Positions 1-9,204 of a stretch of DNA of 64,000 nt are shown here, piece after piece. The position numbers and the translations under genes were made by a program. Numbering within the stretch: position 1 is the stretch's first letter; each line of letters starts with the position of its first letter. The notes under the pieces were generated by a model. It was not told where the DNA came from, did not search any database, and saw only the letters and a list, made by a program, of their open reading frames with translations. Source of the stretch: UBA4722 sp041690995 (GTDB lineage: Bacteria; Pseudomonadota; Gammaproteobacteria; DSM-16500); contig JBEPVM010000002.1 of assembly GCA_041690995.1 (NCBI GenBank), forward strand, positions 26,709 to 90,708, read 5' to 3'.

Positions 1-1146
1 ATAAAAACCATCCCATGCACTATTATTTTTCCCGGCTTGTTTTTTTGTATGGCGGGCAAGTTTTTTTCCGTTATATAAAACGATCACAGGCGTTTCAGGA
101 GGCACATCCAGGTATGGCGATTTACAAATCTTTTCTCTGTCTCCATAAGCCCCCAGCATACCTCTGTTAAATGGTGGTTTCTTTTTTATTTCCTTGAATT
201 GGTCTTCAGTTAAATCAAGAAATATACCGTCGTAGTATCGGCTGGGTCCGTGACCTGCCAGGTTATTACTTTTTCCAAAATCTTCCCCGGCTGTGGCAGA
301 GAGTACATGATGCGTTGCCATCACCCCATGGCTCCCGCCATTTTGATCTGGGCATCCAGGCGCTGATTGTTCAATGCCCACTAGCAACCCTGCAGATGTA
401 GAACCCTTCATTTCAGGTCTATAAAATACATAGAAATGGCCATGCTCTCCGTTATTAGCAATGACATTACAGGATGTTGGGTGCAGCTTGCCTGCACCGC
501 CTAAAGCAAGATTAATACCAAAATGACGCTTTCTCTGGTCAATAGCCTCGGACAATCCGTTTGAAACCAAGCTAGCTATAGCTGCCAGAACCTTCCTGCC
601 AGCCTGATAGCCGGCCAAAGACATGGAAAGCTTGATTTCTCTAATCGAATGACTAGAGTTAAATTGAATCTCAGATTGCTTTCTCGGTTTGAGGCCATGT
701 GTGGCAGCGCTGCGAACATATTTTTCTGGATGCTCCTCGTCTTCAAATAACCATCTCATGATTTCTTTACTTAAATCACTTGGAAACTGAATAGTGACTC
801 TGGCTCCATGAGCAATAGCAGAGGCTAAAGGTAAATCCCAAGAGCGCCACTCCCCATCTTTAAAATAACGAAGATCTCCATAATAAAATAATGTAAAAAT
901 TTTCTGTAAAATAGCAGCGGAGAATGGATTGGCGCCAGGGTGATCGATAGCGCCTGTAATCATGTCAATATCGCGTTGGAATTGCGCTTCAGGTGTAAAA
1001 GAAAGCGGTTCAGGAAGATTATCCTGCTTCTCATCGTCCCAACCATTCAGAGAATCCCCTAGCTTTTCAGGAGGTTGTCCTGCGTTTAGGCTGCCGTTAT
1101 CCTCACCCTCTATACACCAGCTATCTTCTAAGACGTTTTTTGGCAT
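1..1146 (-). CDS. Unknown protein, C-terminus cut by window edge
   Basis: An uninterrupted minus-strand frame of 382 codons runs from an ATG at 1146 off the left edge, so the C-terminus is missing. It begins MPKNVLEDSW and is preceded by GAGGA 11 nt upstream. The N-terminal ~50 residues are acidic and Pro/Gly-rich and look disordered. The middle is soluble and mixed, with a stretch reading NNGEHGHFYVFY and then GGSHGVMATHHVLSATAGED, rich in His, Gly and Asp, which could be an enzymatic core. I see no signal peptide or membrane segment. I do not recognise the family. Its setting in a genome with ankyrin proteins makes a secreted effector possible, but that is inference. Confidence 0.75.
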   Translation of the reverse strand, partial: MPKNVLEDSWCIEGEDNGSLNAGQPPEKLGDSLNGWDDEKQDNLPEPLSFTPEAQFQRDIDMITGAIDHPGANPFSAAILQKIFTLFYYGDLRYFKDGEWRSWDLPLASAIAHGARVTIQFPSDLSKEIMRWLFEDEEHPEKYVRSAATHGLKPRKQSEIQFNSSHSIREIKLSMSLAGYQAGRKVLAAIASLVSNGLSEAIDQRKRHFGINLALGGAGKLHPTSCNVIANNGEHGHFYVFYRPEMKGSTSAGLLVGIEQSAPGCPDQNGGSHGVMATHHVLSATAGEDFGKSNNLAGHGPSRYYDGIFLDLTEDQFKEIKKKPPFNRGMLGAYGDREKICKSPYLDVPPETPVIVLYNGKKLARHTKKQAGKNNSAWDGFY

Positions 1147-1191
1147 ACTAATATAAGTCCTCGTTTGACCTATTTAAGTTAATTTTGGCTC

Positions 1192-1220
1192 ATTATTACA
1201 CACAAAAGTCTTTGTGGCAA
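1192..1220 (-). promoter_or_regulatory. Candidate sigma-70 promoter for the edge gene
   Basis: On the minus strand, TTGCCA (1215-1220) is followed by a 17-nt spacer and AATAAT (1192-1197), a good match to the -35/-10 consensus. It lies about 45 nt upstream of the ATG at 1146. Prediction by eye. Confidence 0.4.
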
Positions 1221-1287
1221 GCTTAATAAACTTATAGAAAAAAATAACAAGGTATATCAAGAGGCTGTTTTCAGGTATCCTCACACC

Positions 1288-1446
1288 ATGAAAAAAAACA
1301 TTAAAAAAGTTATGACATCCTACGAAAAAATGATCACTCTTATTGTAATATTCTTTTTTTGCGGGGGGCTAACTAACTGTGGGCAATCAGGGCATTTATA
1401 CTTGCCAGCTAATGATCTCGGCCATACTCAGCAGACGGATAAATGA
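1288..1446 (+). CDS. lptM: LptM/YifL-type small lipoprotein
   Basis: A 52-residue lipoprotein precursor. A basic N-terminus and hydrophobic stretch (residues 16-28) lead to the lipobox LTNC, with the lipidated Cys at 31, followed by GQSGHLYLP. This matches the conserved C-G-x-x-G-x-LY-x-P signature of LptM (E. coli YifL), which assists maturation of the LptDE lipopolysaccharide translocon in the outer membrane. The gene sits directly before dapF, as in E. coli and many gammaproteobacteria, and overlaps it by 4 nt (ATGA), which implies translational coupling. No clear Shine-Dalgarno precedes the ATG. Confidence 0.8.
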   Translation: MKKNIKKVMTSYEKMITLIVIFFFCGGLTNCGQSGHLYLPANDLGHTQQTDK

Positions 1447-2231
1447 AAATGGAATCCATTCAATTCTGCAAAATGCACAGCCTGGGAAATGATTTCATGG
1501 TGGTTGATGCGGTTCATCAAGTGGTTGATCTAAAAAAAATATCTATTCCACACTTGGCTGATCGTCATTTAGGTATTGGGTTTGACCAGTTATTATTGAT
1601 TGAAAAATCCAATAAAGCAGATTTTGCCTGTCGTATTTTTAATGCGGATGGCAGTGAAGCGGAACACTGCGGGAATGGGATGCGTTGTGTGGCTCGTTTT
1701 ATTCATGAAGAGAAGCTATCACAAAAAAAATTATTAACGCTTGAGACATTATCTGGTTTAGTTGAAGTGGTTATTCATCCTGACTATTACTACCAAGTAA
1801 AAATGGGTATCCCACGTATTGAACCCATAGTATATACAAGTGATGCTTTGCAATTTTCTGTGGTTTCTATAGGAAATCCGCATGCTATTTTGTGTGTACC
1901 TTCTATTCAAACAGCCTCAGTCATAGACATCAGCTCGAAAATTGCAGCGCATTCTATTTTTCCAAAGGGTGCGAATGTCGGATTTATGGAGATAGTGAAT
2001 CCGCACCATATACGTTTGCGTACTGTTGAGCGAGGCGCGGGGGAAACATTGGCCTGTGGTAGCAATGCATGCGCTGCTGTTGTTGCAGGTATTCTTCATC
2101 ATGGGCTAGATCATAAAGTTACCGTTACACTAACTCATGGAGATTTATTAGTCGAGTGGTTGGGAGAGTACTCGTCAGCCATGTTGTCAGGTTCTGCAAC
2201 GCGAGTTTTTTCAGGTAGTTATCCCCTCTAA
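1443..2231 (+). CDS. dapF: Diaminopimelate epimerase
   Basis: Cytosolic, PLP-independent epimerase that converts LL- to meso-diaminopimelate for lysine and peptidoglycan synthesis. The 262 residues are close to the usual ~274. The N-terminal motif MHSLGNDF is present. Both catalytic Cys lie in conserved contexts: Cys76 in EHCGNGMRC and Cys205 in ETLACGSNAC. The start is the ATG overlapping the lptM stop; another ATG two codons later is equally possible. Confidence 0.97.
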   Translation: MKMESIQFCKMHSLGNDFMVVDAVHQVVDLKKISIPHLADRHLGIGFDQLLLIEKSNKADFACRIFNADGSEAEHCGNGMRCVARFIHEEKLSQKKLLTLETLSGLVEVVIHPDYYYQVKMGIPRIEPIVYTSDALQFSVVSIGNPHAILCVPSIQTASVIDISSKIAAHSIFPKGANVGFMEIVNPHHIRLRTVERGAGETLACGSNACAAVVAGILHHGLDHKVTVTLTHGDLLVEWLGEYSSAMLSGSATRVFSGSYPL

Positions 2232-2276
2232 AAGTATAGTATCATGGCGGGGGGCTTGCGAAGGATCGTTTAATCA

Positions 2277-4022
2277 ATGAAAATATCTCCTTTAGTCATT
2301 AATAAGCGTTTCTCTATAGCGACTGCCGCTATTCTTCTTTCATTATTAATGTTAAATCGTATTGCTTCCGCCGCACCCTCTTTACCTGGTAGTGTGTACC
2401 CTGGATTAGTCCCAAAAAATTATTTACCCGCACAACGACCATCTGCTTTTTCAACACCTTTGCCAAAAGCAATAGTGCCGCAGGGAAAAGCAGATAGGGT
2501 GGGTGGAGCAGAAGCAGAAAAAATTAAATTCAAATTAATGAAAATCATTTTTGAAGGCAATCAAACTTATTCAGAGAGCCAATTATTTCCATTATACAAA
2601 AAAAAAATTAATACCCTTATCAGCATTGCTGAATTACAAAATATAGTGCAGGACGTTACTAATTTTTATAGAAATAATGGCTATATCTTATCGCGCGCTA
2701 TTATTCCACCTCAGCATGTACAAAATGGTGTGGTACGCATACGTGTTGTTGAAGGATATGTTGATAAAGTCAAAGTAGTGGGTAATGCACGGGGTGCTCA
2801 AGCAATTTTATTGGCTTATGGTGAAAAAATCTCACAAATTCATCCCTTGCAGGTGAAGGTGATGGACAAATATTTGCGTTTAGCAAATGAAATTCCAGGA
2901 GTGCAGGTGAAAGCGGTATTAGAACCCTCTAAAACTCAAATAGGCGCTTCTGATTTGAATCTTGCCGTGCAGGAGAAAATGGCGAGCGCATCGCTTTCTT
3001 ATGATAACTATGGAACACTTTATATAGGTCCCTTACAAGTGACTACCTCTGCGAATGTCAATTCTATTTTCCGATCAGGGGATAGTACACGCGCTACTTA
3101 TCTTGCGGTAACGCATGGTAAGCAATTACATTATTTTGATCTGGCTTATCAAACTCCCTTAGGCAGTAATGGCCTGCAATTGACTGTCGATGGAAATCAA
3201 TCATTAACAACGCCTGGGTTAAACTTGCAACCTCTCCAAACGCAAGGTAAAGCAAATACTTATTATGCTACACTTGAATACCCCGTGATTCGCGCGCGCG
3301 AAGAAGATTTGACTTTGGATGGCAGCTTGGCCTATACGGATAGCTCAACTACGTTATTTAATAAAGCAGTATTATTGTATAACGATCATTTGCGACCTCT
3401 TAATTTCGGCGGAACTTATAATTTCGCTGATCGTTTTAACGGAACTAATTTATCTGCCCTGCACATTGAGCATGGCTTTAATATTCTGGGTGCTAGCAGC
3501 GACCCTACATCGTTCACCACTTCACGTTTTGGCGCAGATGGGATATATACTAAAATATACGGACAAATCGCGCATATTCAACCTTTTCTAAATCGATTTT
3601 CATTATACGTGCTTGCATCAGGGCAATATTCATTTAATCCATTATTGTCTTCTGAACAGTTTGGTTTTGGCGGCAGCCAAGTCGGACGTGGTTATGATCC
3701 TGCTGAGATATTAGGTGATAGAGGAGCTGCGGGTACTTTAGAGTTGCGCATGGACACCTATCCCCAATGGTTTATTATACAATCCATGCAATTTTATGCT
3801 TATTATGATGCGGGTGTTATATGGAACATCAAAAATGTACTTTATACTAAACAAAAGCAAAGCGCCACTTCAACAGGTGCTGGGATTCGTTTCGCGCTTT
3901 CTAAATTGCTAACGGGTAATTTAATGTATACCCAAGTGTTAACAAAAAGCATTGCCTCAGAAACGGTTGTCGGCAGGGGCAGAACGCCTAAGATATTTTT
4001 TAGTTTAGTCGCAGCTGTTTAA
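2277..4022 (+). CDS. TpsB family two-partner secretion outer-membrane transporter (ShlB/FhaC/HecB type)
   Basis: 581 residues with an N-terminal signal peptide (about 1-32, ending near IASAAP), a Pro-rich linker, a POTRA domain around 85-160 containing GYILSRAIIPPQ and VRIRVVEGYVDKV, and a C-terminal beta-barrel from about 220. GRGYDPAEILGDRG near 470 matches the conserved lid-loop VRGY motif of TpsB/Omp85 proteins, with Gly in place of Val. Such proteins move large TpsA exoproteins (haemagglutinins, haemolysins, contact-dependent toxins) across the outer membrane. No TpsA gene lies on either side here, so the cargo is unknown. It is 45 nt after dapF on the same strand, and cotranscription is uncertain. 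Confidence 0.88.
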   Translation: MKISPLVINKRFSIATAAILLSLLMLNRIASAAPSLPGSVYPGLVPKNYLPAQRPSAFSTPLPKAIVPQGKADRVGGAEAEKIKFKLMKIIFEGNQTYSESQLFPLYKKKINTLISIAELQNIVQDVTNFYRNNGYILSRAIIPPQHVQNGVVRIRVVEGYVDKVKVVGNARGAQAILLAYGEKISQIHPLQVKVMDKYLRLANEIPGVQVKAVLEPSKTQIGASDLNLAVQEKMASASLSYDNYGTLYIGPLQVTTSANVNSIFRSGDSTRATYLAVTHGKQLHYFDLAYQTPLGSNGLQLTVDGNQSLTTPGLNLQPLQTQGKANTYYATLEYPVIRAREEDLTLDGSLAYTDSSTTLFNKAVLLYNDHLRPLNFGGTYNFADRFNGTNLSALHIEHGFNILGASSDPTSFTTSRFGADGIYTKIYGQIAHIQPFLNRFSLYVLASGQYSFNPLLSSEQFGFGGSQVGRGYDPAEILGDRGAAGTLELRMDTYPQWFIIQSMQFYAYYDAGVIWNIKNVLYTKQKQSATSTGAGIRFALSKLLTGNLMYTQVLTKSIASETVVGRGRTPKIFFSLVAAV

Positions 4023-4131
4023 TCTTTCGCACTTACATCTTAAATTCACATATATTTACATTGCGATACTCTAAAAAAATCATTATACTCGGCCCAGTTT
4101 TCGCGGATGGTGATTTTTAGAGGTGTGGCGC

Positions 4132-4533
4132 ATGGCAACTGCGTTAATAAAATTGATAAGAGGTGCGGTTTATCGCATTCTTTTTTATCAATTGGCGATG
4201 ATAATGGGATTAACAGGAATGCTATTTTTATTAAAAGGCAAGCAGAGCGGGCTTTCTGTATTAGGGGGTGGCTTGGCATATTGGCTGCCTACGCTTGTTT
4301 TTTTGCGTGGGGTCGCATCGGCGGCTGGTGCGCACGCGGCAGCGCGTTTTATAGCAACATTTTTTGCGGGTGAAGCCATCAAACTGGTTGCAAGTGGCGG
4401 GTTATTTTTATTAGCAATTAGTTATTTTCATGCAGATGTCGTCTATGCTTTAGTAGGTTTAATGAGCGCAATCGCAGCATTTTGGATAGCCTCCGTTATA
4501 TGTGTTTTTAGAACGTCAGGGGTGGCTGCATGA
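4132..4533 (+). CDS. atpI: ATP synthase protein I
   Basis: A ~133-residue membrane protein with four hydrophobic segments, first gene of the ATP synthase operon. AtpI assists c-ring assembly or Mg2+ supply and is not part of the final enzyme. Its sequence is poorly conserved, so the call rests on membrane topology and position directly before atpB. ATG 4132 has AGAGG 9 nt upstream and is preferred over an in-frame GTG at 4123. The stop overlaps the atpB start (ATGA). Confidence 0.8.
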   Translation: MATALIKLIRGAVYRILFYQLAMIMGLTGMLFLLKGKQSGLSVLGGGLAYWLPTLVFLRGVASAAGAHAAARFIATFFAGEAIKLVASGGLFLLAISYFHADVVYALVGLMSAIAAFWIASVICVFRTSGVAA

Positions 4534-5306
4534 GCGTTGCGCCTAACTATATTGAGCATCATTTAGAACATTTACAGTTAAATTTAACGAATTTGACGGT
4601 GGGTAACGGTGGATTTTGGACGCTTAATTTAGACACTTTTATTATTGGGTTAATCACAGCGCTTTTGATTGGAGGTGTGTGTCGTTACGTTGCTGTGAAT
4701 ATGCAAATAGGCGCACCAGGACGATTACAAAATTTTGTTGAAGCGGCGATTGAGTTTGTAGATCGTACTGTTCGTGATACATTTCATGGTAAAAGCAATC
4801 TCATCGCTCCGCTTGCGTTAATACTTTTTTTATGGATATTTTTGATGAATGCGCTGGACTTATTACCAGTGGATTTAGTACCCTTGTTTTTGCAAATGGG
4901 TGGGGTAGAGCATTTTAAAATAGTACCCACAGCAGATCCAAACATGACTTTTTCTATGTCTATTTCGGTATTTGTGTTGATACTTTTTTATAATTTTACT
5001 GTAAAAGGCTGGAGTTTGGGAAAAGAAGTGCTAACCTCTCCTTTTGGCCCATGGTTGTTCCCTATTAATATTTTTTTCCGATTACTTGAAGAATTTGTAA
5101 AGCCATTTTCATTGGCATTACGACTTTTTGGTAATATGTTTGCGGGCGAACTTATTTTTGTGTTAATTGCTATGTTACCTTGGTGGTCACAGTGGTTACC
5201 GGGTAGTATCTGGGCGATTTTTCATATTTTAATTATTACAGTTCAAGCGTTTATTTTTATGATGTTAACCATTGTGTATCTCAGTATGGCGCATGATACA
5301 CATTAA
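4530..5306 (+). CDS. atpB: F1Fo ATP synthase subunit a
   Basis: 258-residue membrane subunit of Fo that forms the two proton half-channels against the c-ring. The essential Arg is in ALRLFGNMFAGELI (E. coli Arg210 region), and the last helix holds the conserved Gln in ITVQAFIFMML. Helix and loop lengths look normal. It overlaps atpI by 4 nt and is followed by the AT-rich leader of atpE. Confidence 0.97.
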   Translation: MSVAPNYIEHHLEHLQLNLTNLTVGNGGFWTLNLDTFIIGLITALLIGGVCRYVAVNMQIGAPGRLQNFVEAAIEFVDRTVRDTFHGKSNLIAPLALILFLWIFLMNALDLLPVDLVPLFLQMGGVEHFKIVPTADPNMTFSMSISVFVLILFYNFTVKGWSLGKEVLTSPFGPWLFPINIFFRLLEEFVKPFSLALRLFGNMFAGELIFVLIAMLPWWSQWLPGSIWAIFHILIITVQAFIFMMLTIVYLSMAHDTH

Positions 5307-5375
5307 TATTGGGCTATTTTTTATTTTATTTTATTTAATTTTATTTAATTTATTTATTTTTAGAGGAGAAGGTCT
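5307..5375 (+). promoter_or_regulatory. U-rich leader and strong RBS of atpE
   Basis: The atpB-atpE spacer is almost purely A/T, with runs of TTTTATTTTATTTAATTTTA, followed by a strong Shine-Dalgarno (AGAGGAGAAGG, 5362-5372) just before the GTG start. A U-rich element ahead of atpE is known in E. coli as a translation enhancer that raises c-subunit output. This spacer has the same layout; the role here is inferred by analogy. Confidence 0.55.
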
Positions 5376-5672
5376 GTGGAAATTGCAAGTTTAGTCGCAC
5401 AAGTACAAAGCTTTAAAGCGATCGCAGCAGGGTTGTTGATAGGTCTTGCATCTTTAGGTACAGCGATTGGTTTTGGTATTTTAGGAGGAAAATTTGTAGA
5501 AGGTGTTGCCCGCCAACCAGAACTCTCTAATCTACTCATGGTCCGTGTGTTAATTATGTCTGCATTAGTCGATGCGTTTGCTGTGATTTCTATCGTCATG
5601 GGGCTTTTGTTATTTTTCACAAATGGTCCGTTTGTTTCTTATGTCATAGAAACAGCTCAACAGGTCAGTTAA
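5376..5672 (+). CDS. atpE: F1Fo ATP synthase subunit c
   Basis: 98-residue hairpin of two membrane helices joined by the polar loop RQPE (46-49). The ion-carrying carboxylate is Asp66 in SALVDAF. The first helix has the Gly-rich packing motif GTAIGFGILGG. An Asp without the Gln/Glu/Ser-Thr sodium ligand set indicates a proton-driven ring. Translation begins at GTG 5376, placed by the strong AGAGGAGAAGG site; there is no ATG nearby. Confidence 0.97.
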   Translation: MEIASLVAQVQSFKAIAAGLLIGLASLGTAIGFGILGGKFVEGVARQPELSNLLMVRVLIMSALVDAFAVISIVMGLLLFFTNGPFVSYVIETAQQVS

Positions 5673-5696
5673 TTTTTAAAAGCGTGAGGAAGAAGA

Positions 5697-6167
5697 ATGG
5701 AGATTAATGCCACTTTAATCGGTCAGCTAATCACTTTTGCAATTTTAGTGTGGTTTACCATGAAATATGTTTGGCCACCTATTACTAAAGCGATGCATGA
5801 GCGTGAAAAGAAAATTGCAGCAGGTTTAGAAGCGGCTGAGCGTAGCAAGCGCGAACTAGAGCAAGCTGAGAAAAAAGCATTATCTATTATTCATGCGGCA
5901 AAGCAAGATGCAGCACACGTTATGGAACAAGCCCATAAAAATTCTATACAAATTGCTGAAGAAGCAAAAGAGACTGCGAAGCAGGAAGGTCTTCGATTAA
6001 TTGAACAGGCAAAAACAGAAATTGCGCGTGAAGTGACCCAGGCAAAAGAAGTATTACGTAAGCAATTGGCAACGCTAGTCGTACAGGGTGCGGAGAAAAT
6101 TATTCAACATAATTTAGATTTAGAAAAACAATCTGCATTATTAGATTCATTTGTGGCTGAAATATAA
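5697..6167 (+). CDS. atpF: F1Fo ATP synthase subunit b
   Basis: 156 residues: one N-terminal membrane helix (about 7-27, GQLITFAILVWFTMKYVWPP), then a long charged Ala/Glu/Lys/Gln-rich helix that dimerises as the peripheral stalk holding F1 to subunit a. Length matches E. coli subunit b (156). GAGGAAGAAG precedes the ATG. The stop shares a base with the first ATG of atpH. Confidence 0.97.
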   Translation: MEINATLIGQLITFAILVWFTMKYVWPPITKAMHEREKKIAAGLEAAERSKRELEQAEKKALSIIHAAKQDAAHVMEQAHKNSIQIAEEAKETAKQEGLRLIEQAKTEIAREVTQAKEVLRKQLATLVVQGAEKIIQHNLDLEKQSALLDSFVAEI

Positions 6168-6712
6168 TGATGAGTGATATGACAACCCTAGCAAGGCCGT
6201 ATGCAATTGCTGCATTTGACTATGCGTTACAAAAAAATTCATTGTCAGCATGGAAAACTATGCTAAGCAGCGCAGCTTTATTAGTAGAAGAAAAAGAAGT
6301 CGTGAGACTATTATCAAACCCAGAGATAACGAGAAAAAACACGGCGGACTTATGCTGTGATGTTTTATCTTCTGGGCTGGATGCAGGACTTGATATAGAA
6401 AAGGAAAATTTTATTCGTCTATTGGCAGAATATAATAGGCTGCCCGTTTTGCCTGATATTGCCAGATTATTTGAAAGCTATTGCGCTGAACACGAAAAAA
6501 ATATGAAGGTACAGGTCATTTCCGCAATAGAGTTAGATGATTCGTATCAACAAAAACTGACAACAAGTTTAGCTAACCGATTAAAACGACAAGTCGTATT
6601 ACAGTGTGAAGTGGACCCTGATTTATTAGGTGGCGTGATAGTGAAAGCAGGCGATGTCGTGATGGATGGATCAGTGCGCGGCAAATTAAATCGATTATTT
6701 GAATCTCTTTAA
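6167..6712 (+). CDS. atpH: F1Fo ATP synthase subunit delta
   Basis: 181 residues, typical OSCP/delta length (177). The N-terminal helical domain opens with LARPYAIAAFDYAL, and the C-terminal domain contains LLGGVIVKAGDVVMDGSVRGKL, the conserved delta signature. It caps F1 and binds subunit b. Translation may begin at either of two consecutive ATGs, 6167 (overlapping the atpF stop) or 6170. Confidence 0.96.
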   Translation: MMSDMTTLARPYAIAAFDYALQKNSLSAWKTMLSSAALLVEEKEVVRLLSNPEITRKNTADLCCDVLSSGLDAGLDIEKENFIRLLAEYNRLPVLPDIARLFESYCAEHEKNMKVQVISAIELDDSYQQKLTTSLANRLKRQVVLQCEVDPDLLGGVIVKAGDVVMDGSVRGKLNRLFESL

Positions 6713-6723
6713 GGTAAAGAAAT

Positions 6724-8271
6724 ATGCAACAAACGCAATTAAGTCCCATAGAAATAAGTGAGTTAATCAAACAGCGCATTGCGCGTTTTGATACAAAAGC
6801 CGAAGTGCGTACCGAAGGTACTGTCGTCAGTTTTAAAGATGGTATTGCACGTATTTATGGCTTGGCTGATGTGATGCAAGGCGAAATGGTCAAATTTGCC
6901 GATAATATTTATGGCTTAGCATTGAACCTGGAAGCTGATTACGTTGGCGCTGTTTTGTTAGGCCGTTCCGATCAATTAGTTGAAGGCCAGACAGTAAAAT
7001 GCACAGGGCGAATTCTGGAAGTGCCTGTAGGTGAAGCATTATTAGGACGTGTGGTCGATGCATTGGGAAATCCTATTGACGGAAAAGGTGCTATTCATAC
7101 AACCGAAACTGCGCCTGTCGAAAAAGTGGCACCAGGCGTTATTTTCCGCCAACCTGTTTCCGAACCTTTACAGACTGGATTAAAAGCCATTGACTCCATG
7201 GTTCCAATCGGTCGTGGTCAACGCGAGTTAATTATTGGTGATCGACAAACAGGTAAAACAGCCGTAGCAGTTGATGCGATTATTAATCAATGTGGCACAG
7301 GCGTGAAATGTATTTATGTTGCGATAGGACAAAAAGCATCCTCTATTGCAGCAGTGGTGCGTAAATTAGAAGAGCATGGTGCAATGGCGCACACTATTAT
7401 TGTGGCAGCACCTGCAGCAGAAGCGGCTGCATTGCAATATATAGCGCCTTATGCGGGCTGTACCATGGGTGAATATTTCCGTGATAAAGGTGAAGATGCT
7501 TTAATTATTTATGATGATTTAACAAAGCAGGCATGGGCGTATCGCCAGATTTCATTATTGTTACGTCGCCCACCAGGTCGGGAAGCCTATCCTGGGGATA
7601 TTTTTTATTTGCATTCACGTTTATTAGAGCGCGCATCGCGTGTGAATTCTGCTTATGTAGAAAAAATGACGCAAGGTAAAGTGAAAGGCAAGACGGGTTC
7701 ATTAACGGCTTTACCCATTATCGAAACGCAAGCAGGTGACGTATCTGCGTTTGTTTCCACGAATGTTATTTCGATTACAGATGGCCAAATCTTTTTAGAA
7801 ACGGATTTATTTAATTCAGGCATTCGTCCAGCCATTAACGCGGGTCTTTCTGTATCCCGTGTGGGCGGCGCGGCACAAACTAAAATTATTAAAAAATTGG
7901 TTGGTGGTATTCGTATTGCATTGGCGCAGTATCGCGAACTTGCAGCTTTCTCACAATTCTTGTCAGATTTGGATGAAGCAACACGTCAGCAGCTTGAACG
8001 TGGCCAACGCATTACTGAAGTCATGAAGCAAAAACAATATCAACCCTTGTCCGTTGCTGAAATGGCATTAATTTTATATGCAGCCAGTGAAGGTGATCTT
8101 GATTATCTTCCTCTGAATAAAATTGCTGATTTCGAGCATGGTCTATTAGGTCATGCACGAGCCACTCATAGCGATTTCATGAAGAAGGTGAATGAAACAG
8201 GTGATTACAATACAGATATTGTTAATACACTGAAAATGATTATCGCAGAATTTAAGAAAATTTATATATAA
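6724..8271 (+). CDS. atpA: F1Fo ATP synthase subunit alpha
   Basis: 515 residues, as in E. coli (513). Non-catalytic nucleotide-binding subunit of the F1 hexamer. The P-loop GDRQTGKT is at 172-179, and LLLRRPPGREAYPGD and LPIIETQAGDVSAF are conserved alpha motifs. It starts 11 nt after atpH with AAGG upstream. Confidence 0.98.
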   Translation: MQQTQLSPIEISELIKQRIARFDTKAEVRTEGTVVSFKDGIARIYGLADVMQGEMVKFADNIYGLALNLEADYVGAVLLGRSDQLVEGQTVKCTGRILEVPVGEALLGRVVDALGNPIDGKGAIHTTETAPVEKVAPGVIFRQPVSEPLQTGLKAIDSMVPIGRGQRELIIGDRQTGKTAVAVDAIINQCGTGVKCIYVAIGQKASSIAAVVRKLEEHGAMAHTIIVAAPAAEAAALQYIAPYAGCTMGEYFRDKGEDALIIYDDLTKQAWAYRQISLLLRRPPGREAYPGDIFYLHSRLLERASRVNSAYVEKMTQGKVKGKTGSLTALPIIETQAGDVSAFVSTNVISITDGQIFLETDLFNSGIRPAINAGLSVSRVGGAAQTKIIKKLVGGIRIALAQYRELAAFSQFLSDLDEATRQQLERGQRITEVMKQKQYQPLSVAEMALILYAASEGDLDYLPLNKIADFEHGLLGHARATHSDFMKKVNETGDYNTDIVNTLKMIIAEFKKIYI

Positions 8272-8291
8272 GTTAGGGAAGGTAGCAGCGT

Positions 8292-9155
8292 ATGCCTGCA
8301 GCAAAAGAAATTCGCACCCAAATTCGAAGTATTCAAAATACCCAGAAAATTACGCGGGCGATGGAAATGGTAGCTGCGAGTAAAATGCATAAAGCGCAGG
8401 CTCGTATGCAGCAGGCTAAACCCTATGCAGATGAAATTTTACGAGTCATGGGCCATTTAGCAAAAGGCCATCCAGAATATCGTCATCCGTATTTACAAGT
8501 GCGTGATATTAAACGGGTTGGTTTTATTGTTGTCACCAGTGATCGCGGCTTATGTGGGGGTTTAAATTCAAATTTATTAAAAAATTCGCTGCAACATATT
8601 AAAAAATGGAAAGACCAAGGTGCAGAAATTAGCCTTTGTCTTGTGGGCACAAAAGCAGAAAATTTTTTCAGACGAGTGGGCGGACAAATACTAGGCCACG
8701 CAAATCATTTAGGGGATGCGCCCAAGCTGGTTGATTTAGTCGGCGTTGTTCAAGTGATGTTAACAGCTTATAAAAATAATGAAATTGATGCACTTTTTTT
8801 ATGTTCCAATGAATTTGTCAATACGATGAAACAAGAACCAAGAATACAGCAAATGCTGCCTATTCTCCCATCGACAGAGGAAAAATTAGAGCATTATTGG
8901 GATTATATTTATGAACCCGATAATGCCAGAGAATTATTAGATAAATTGTTAAGTCGTTATATCGAATCGCAAGTGTATAGAGGCGTCATTGAAAATATAG
9001 CCTGCGAGCAAGCAGCGCGTATGGTTGCAATGAAGAATGCAACCGAGAATGCGTCTGACTTAATTGATGATTTGCATTTAATTTATCATAAAGCACGTCA
9101 AGCAGCGATTACACGAGAGCTTTCAGAAATTGTTGCAGGAGCTGCAGTAGTATAA
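8292..9155 (+). CDS. atpG: F1Fo ATP synthase subunit gamma
   Basis: 287 residues, same length as E. coli gamma. Central rotor shaft: the N-terminal helix carries KITRAMEMVAASKM and the C-terminal helix AARMVAMKNATENA, both hallmark gamma sequences, with the conserved VTSDRGLCGGLN between them. A GGGAAGG site precedes the ATG. Confidence 0.98.
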   Translation: MPAAKEIRTQIRSIQNTQKITRAMEMVAASKMHKAQARMQQAKPYADEILRVMGHLAKGHPEYRHPYLQVRDIKRVGFIVVTSDRGLCGGLNSNLLKNSLQHIKKWKDQGAEISLCLVGTKAENFFRRVGGQILGHANHLGDAPKLVDLVGVVQVMLTAYKNNEIDALFLCSNEFVNTMKQEPRIQQMLPILPSTEEKLEHYWDYIYEPDNARELLDKLLSRYIESQVYRGVIENIACEQAARMVAMKNATENASDLIDDLHLIYHKARQAAITRELSEIVAGAAVV

Positions 9156-9204
9156 AAATATTCTTTTATGAACAGAATGATTAATGATTATAGAGGTAAT
9201 GTAA

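Noticed and set aside
962..1156. 64-codon plus-strand ORF at the left edge
   Set aside because: Antisense to the long open minus-strand gene that runs off the window edge and has a better RBS and promoter.
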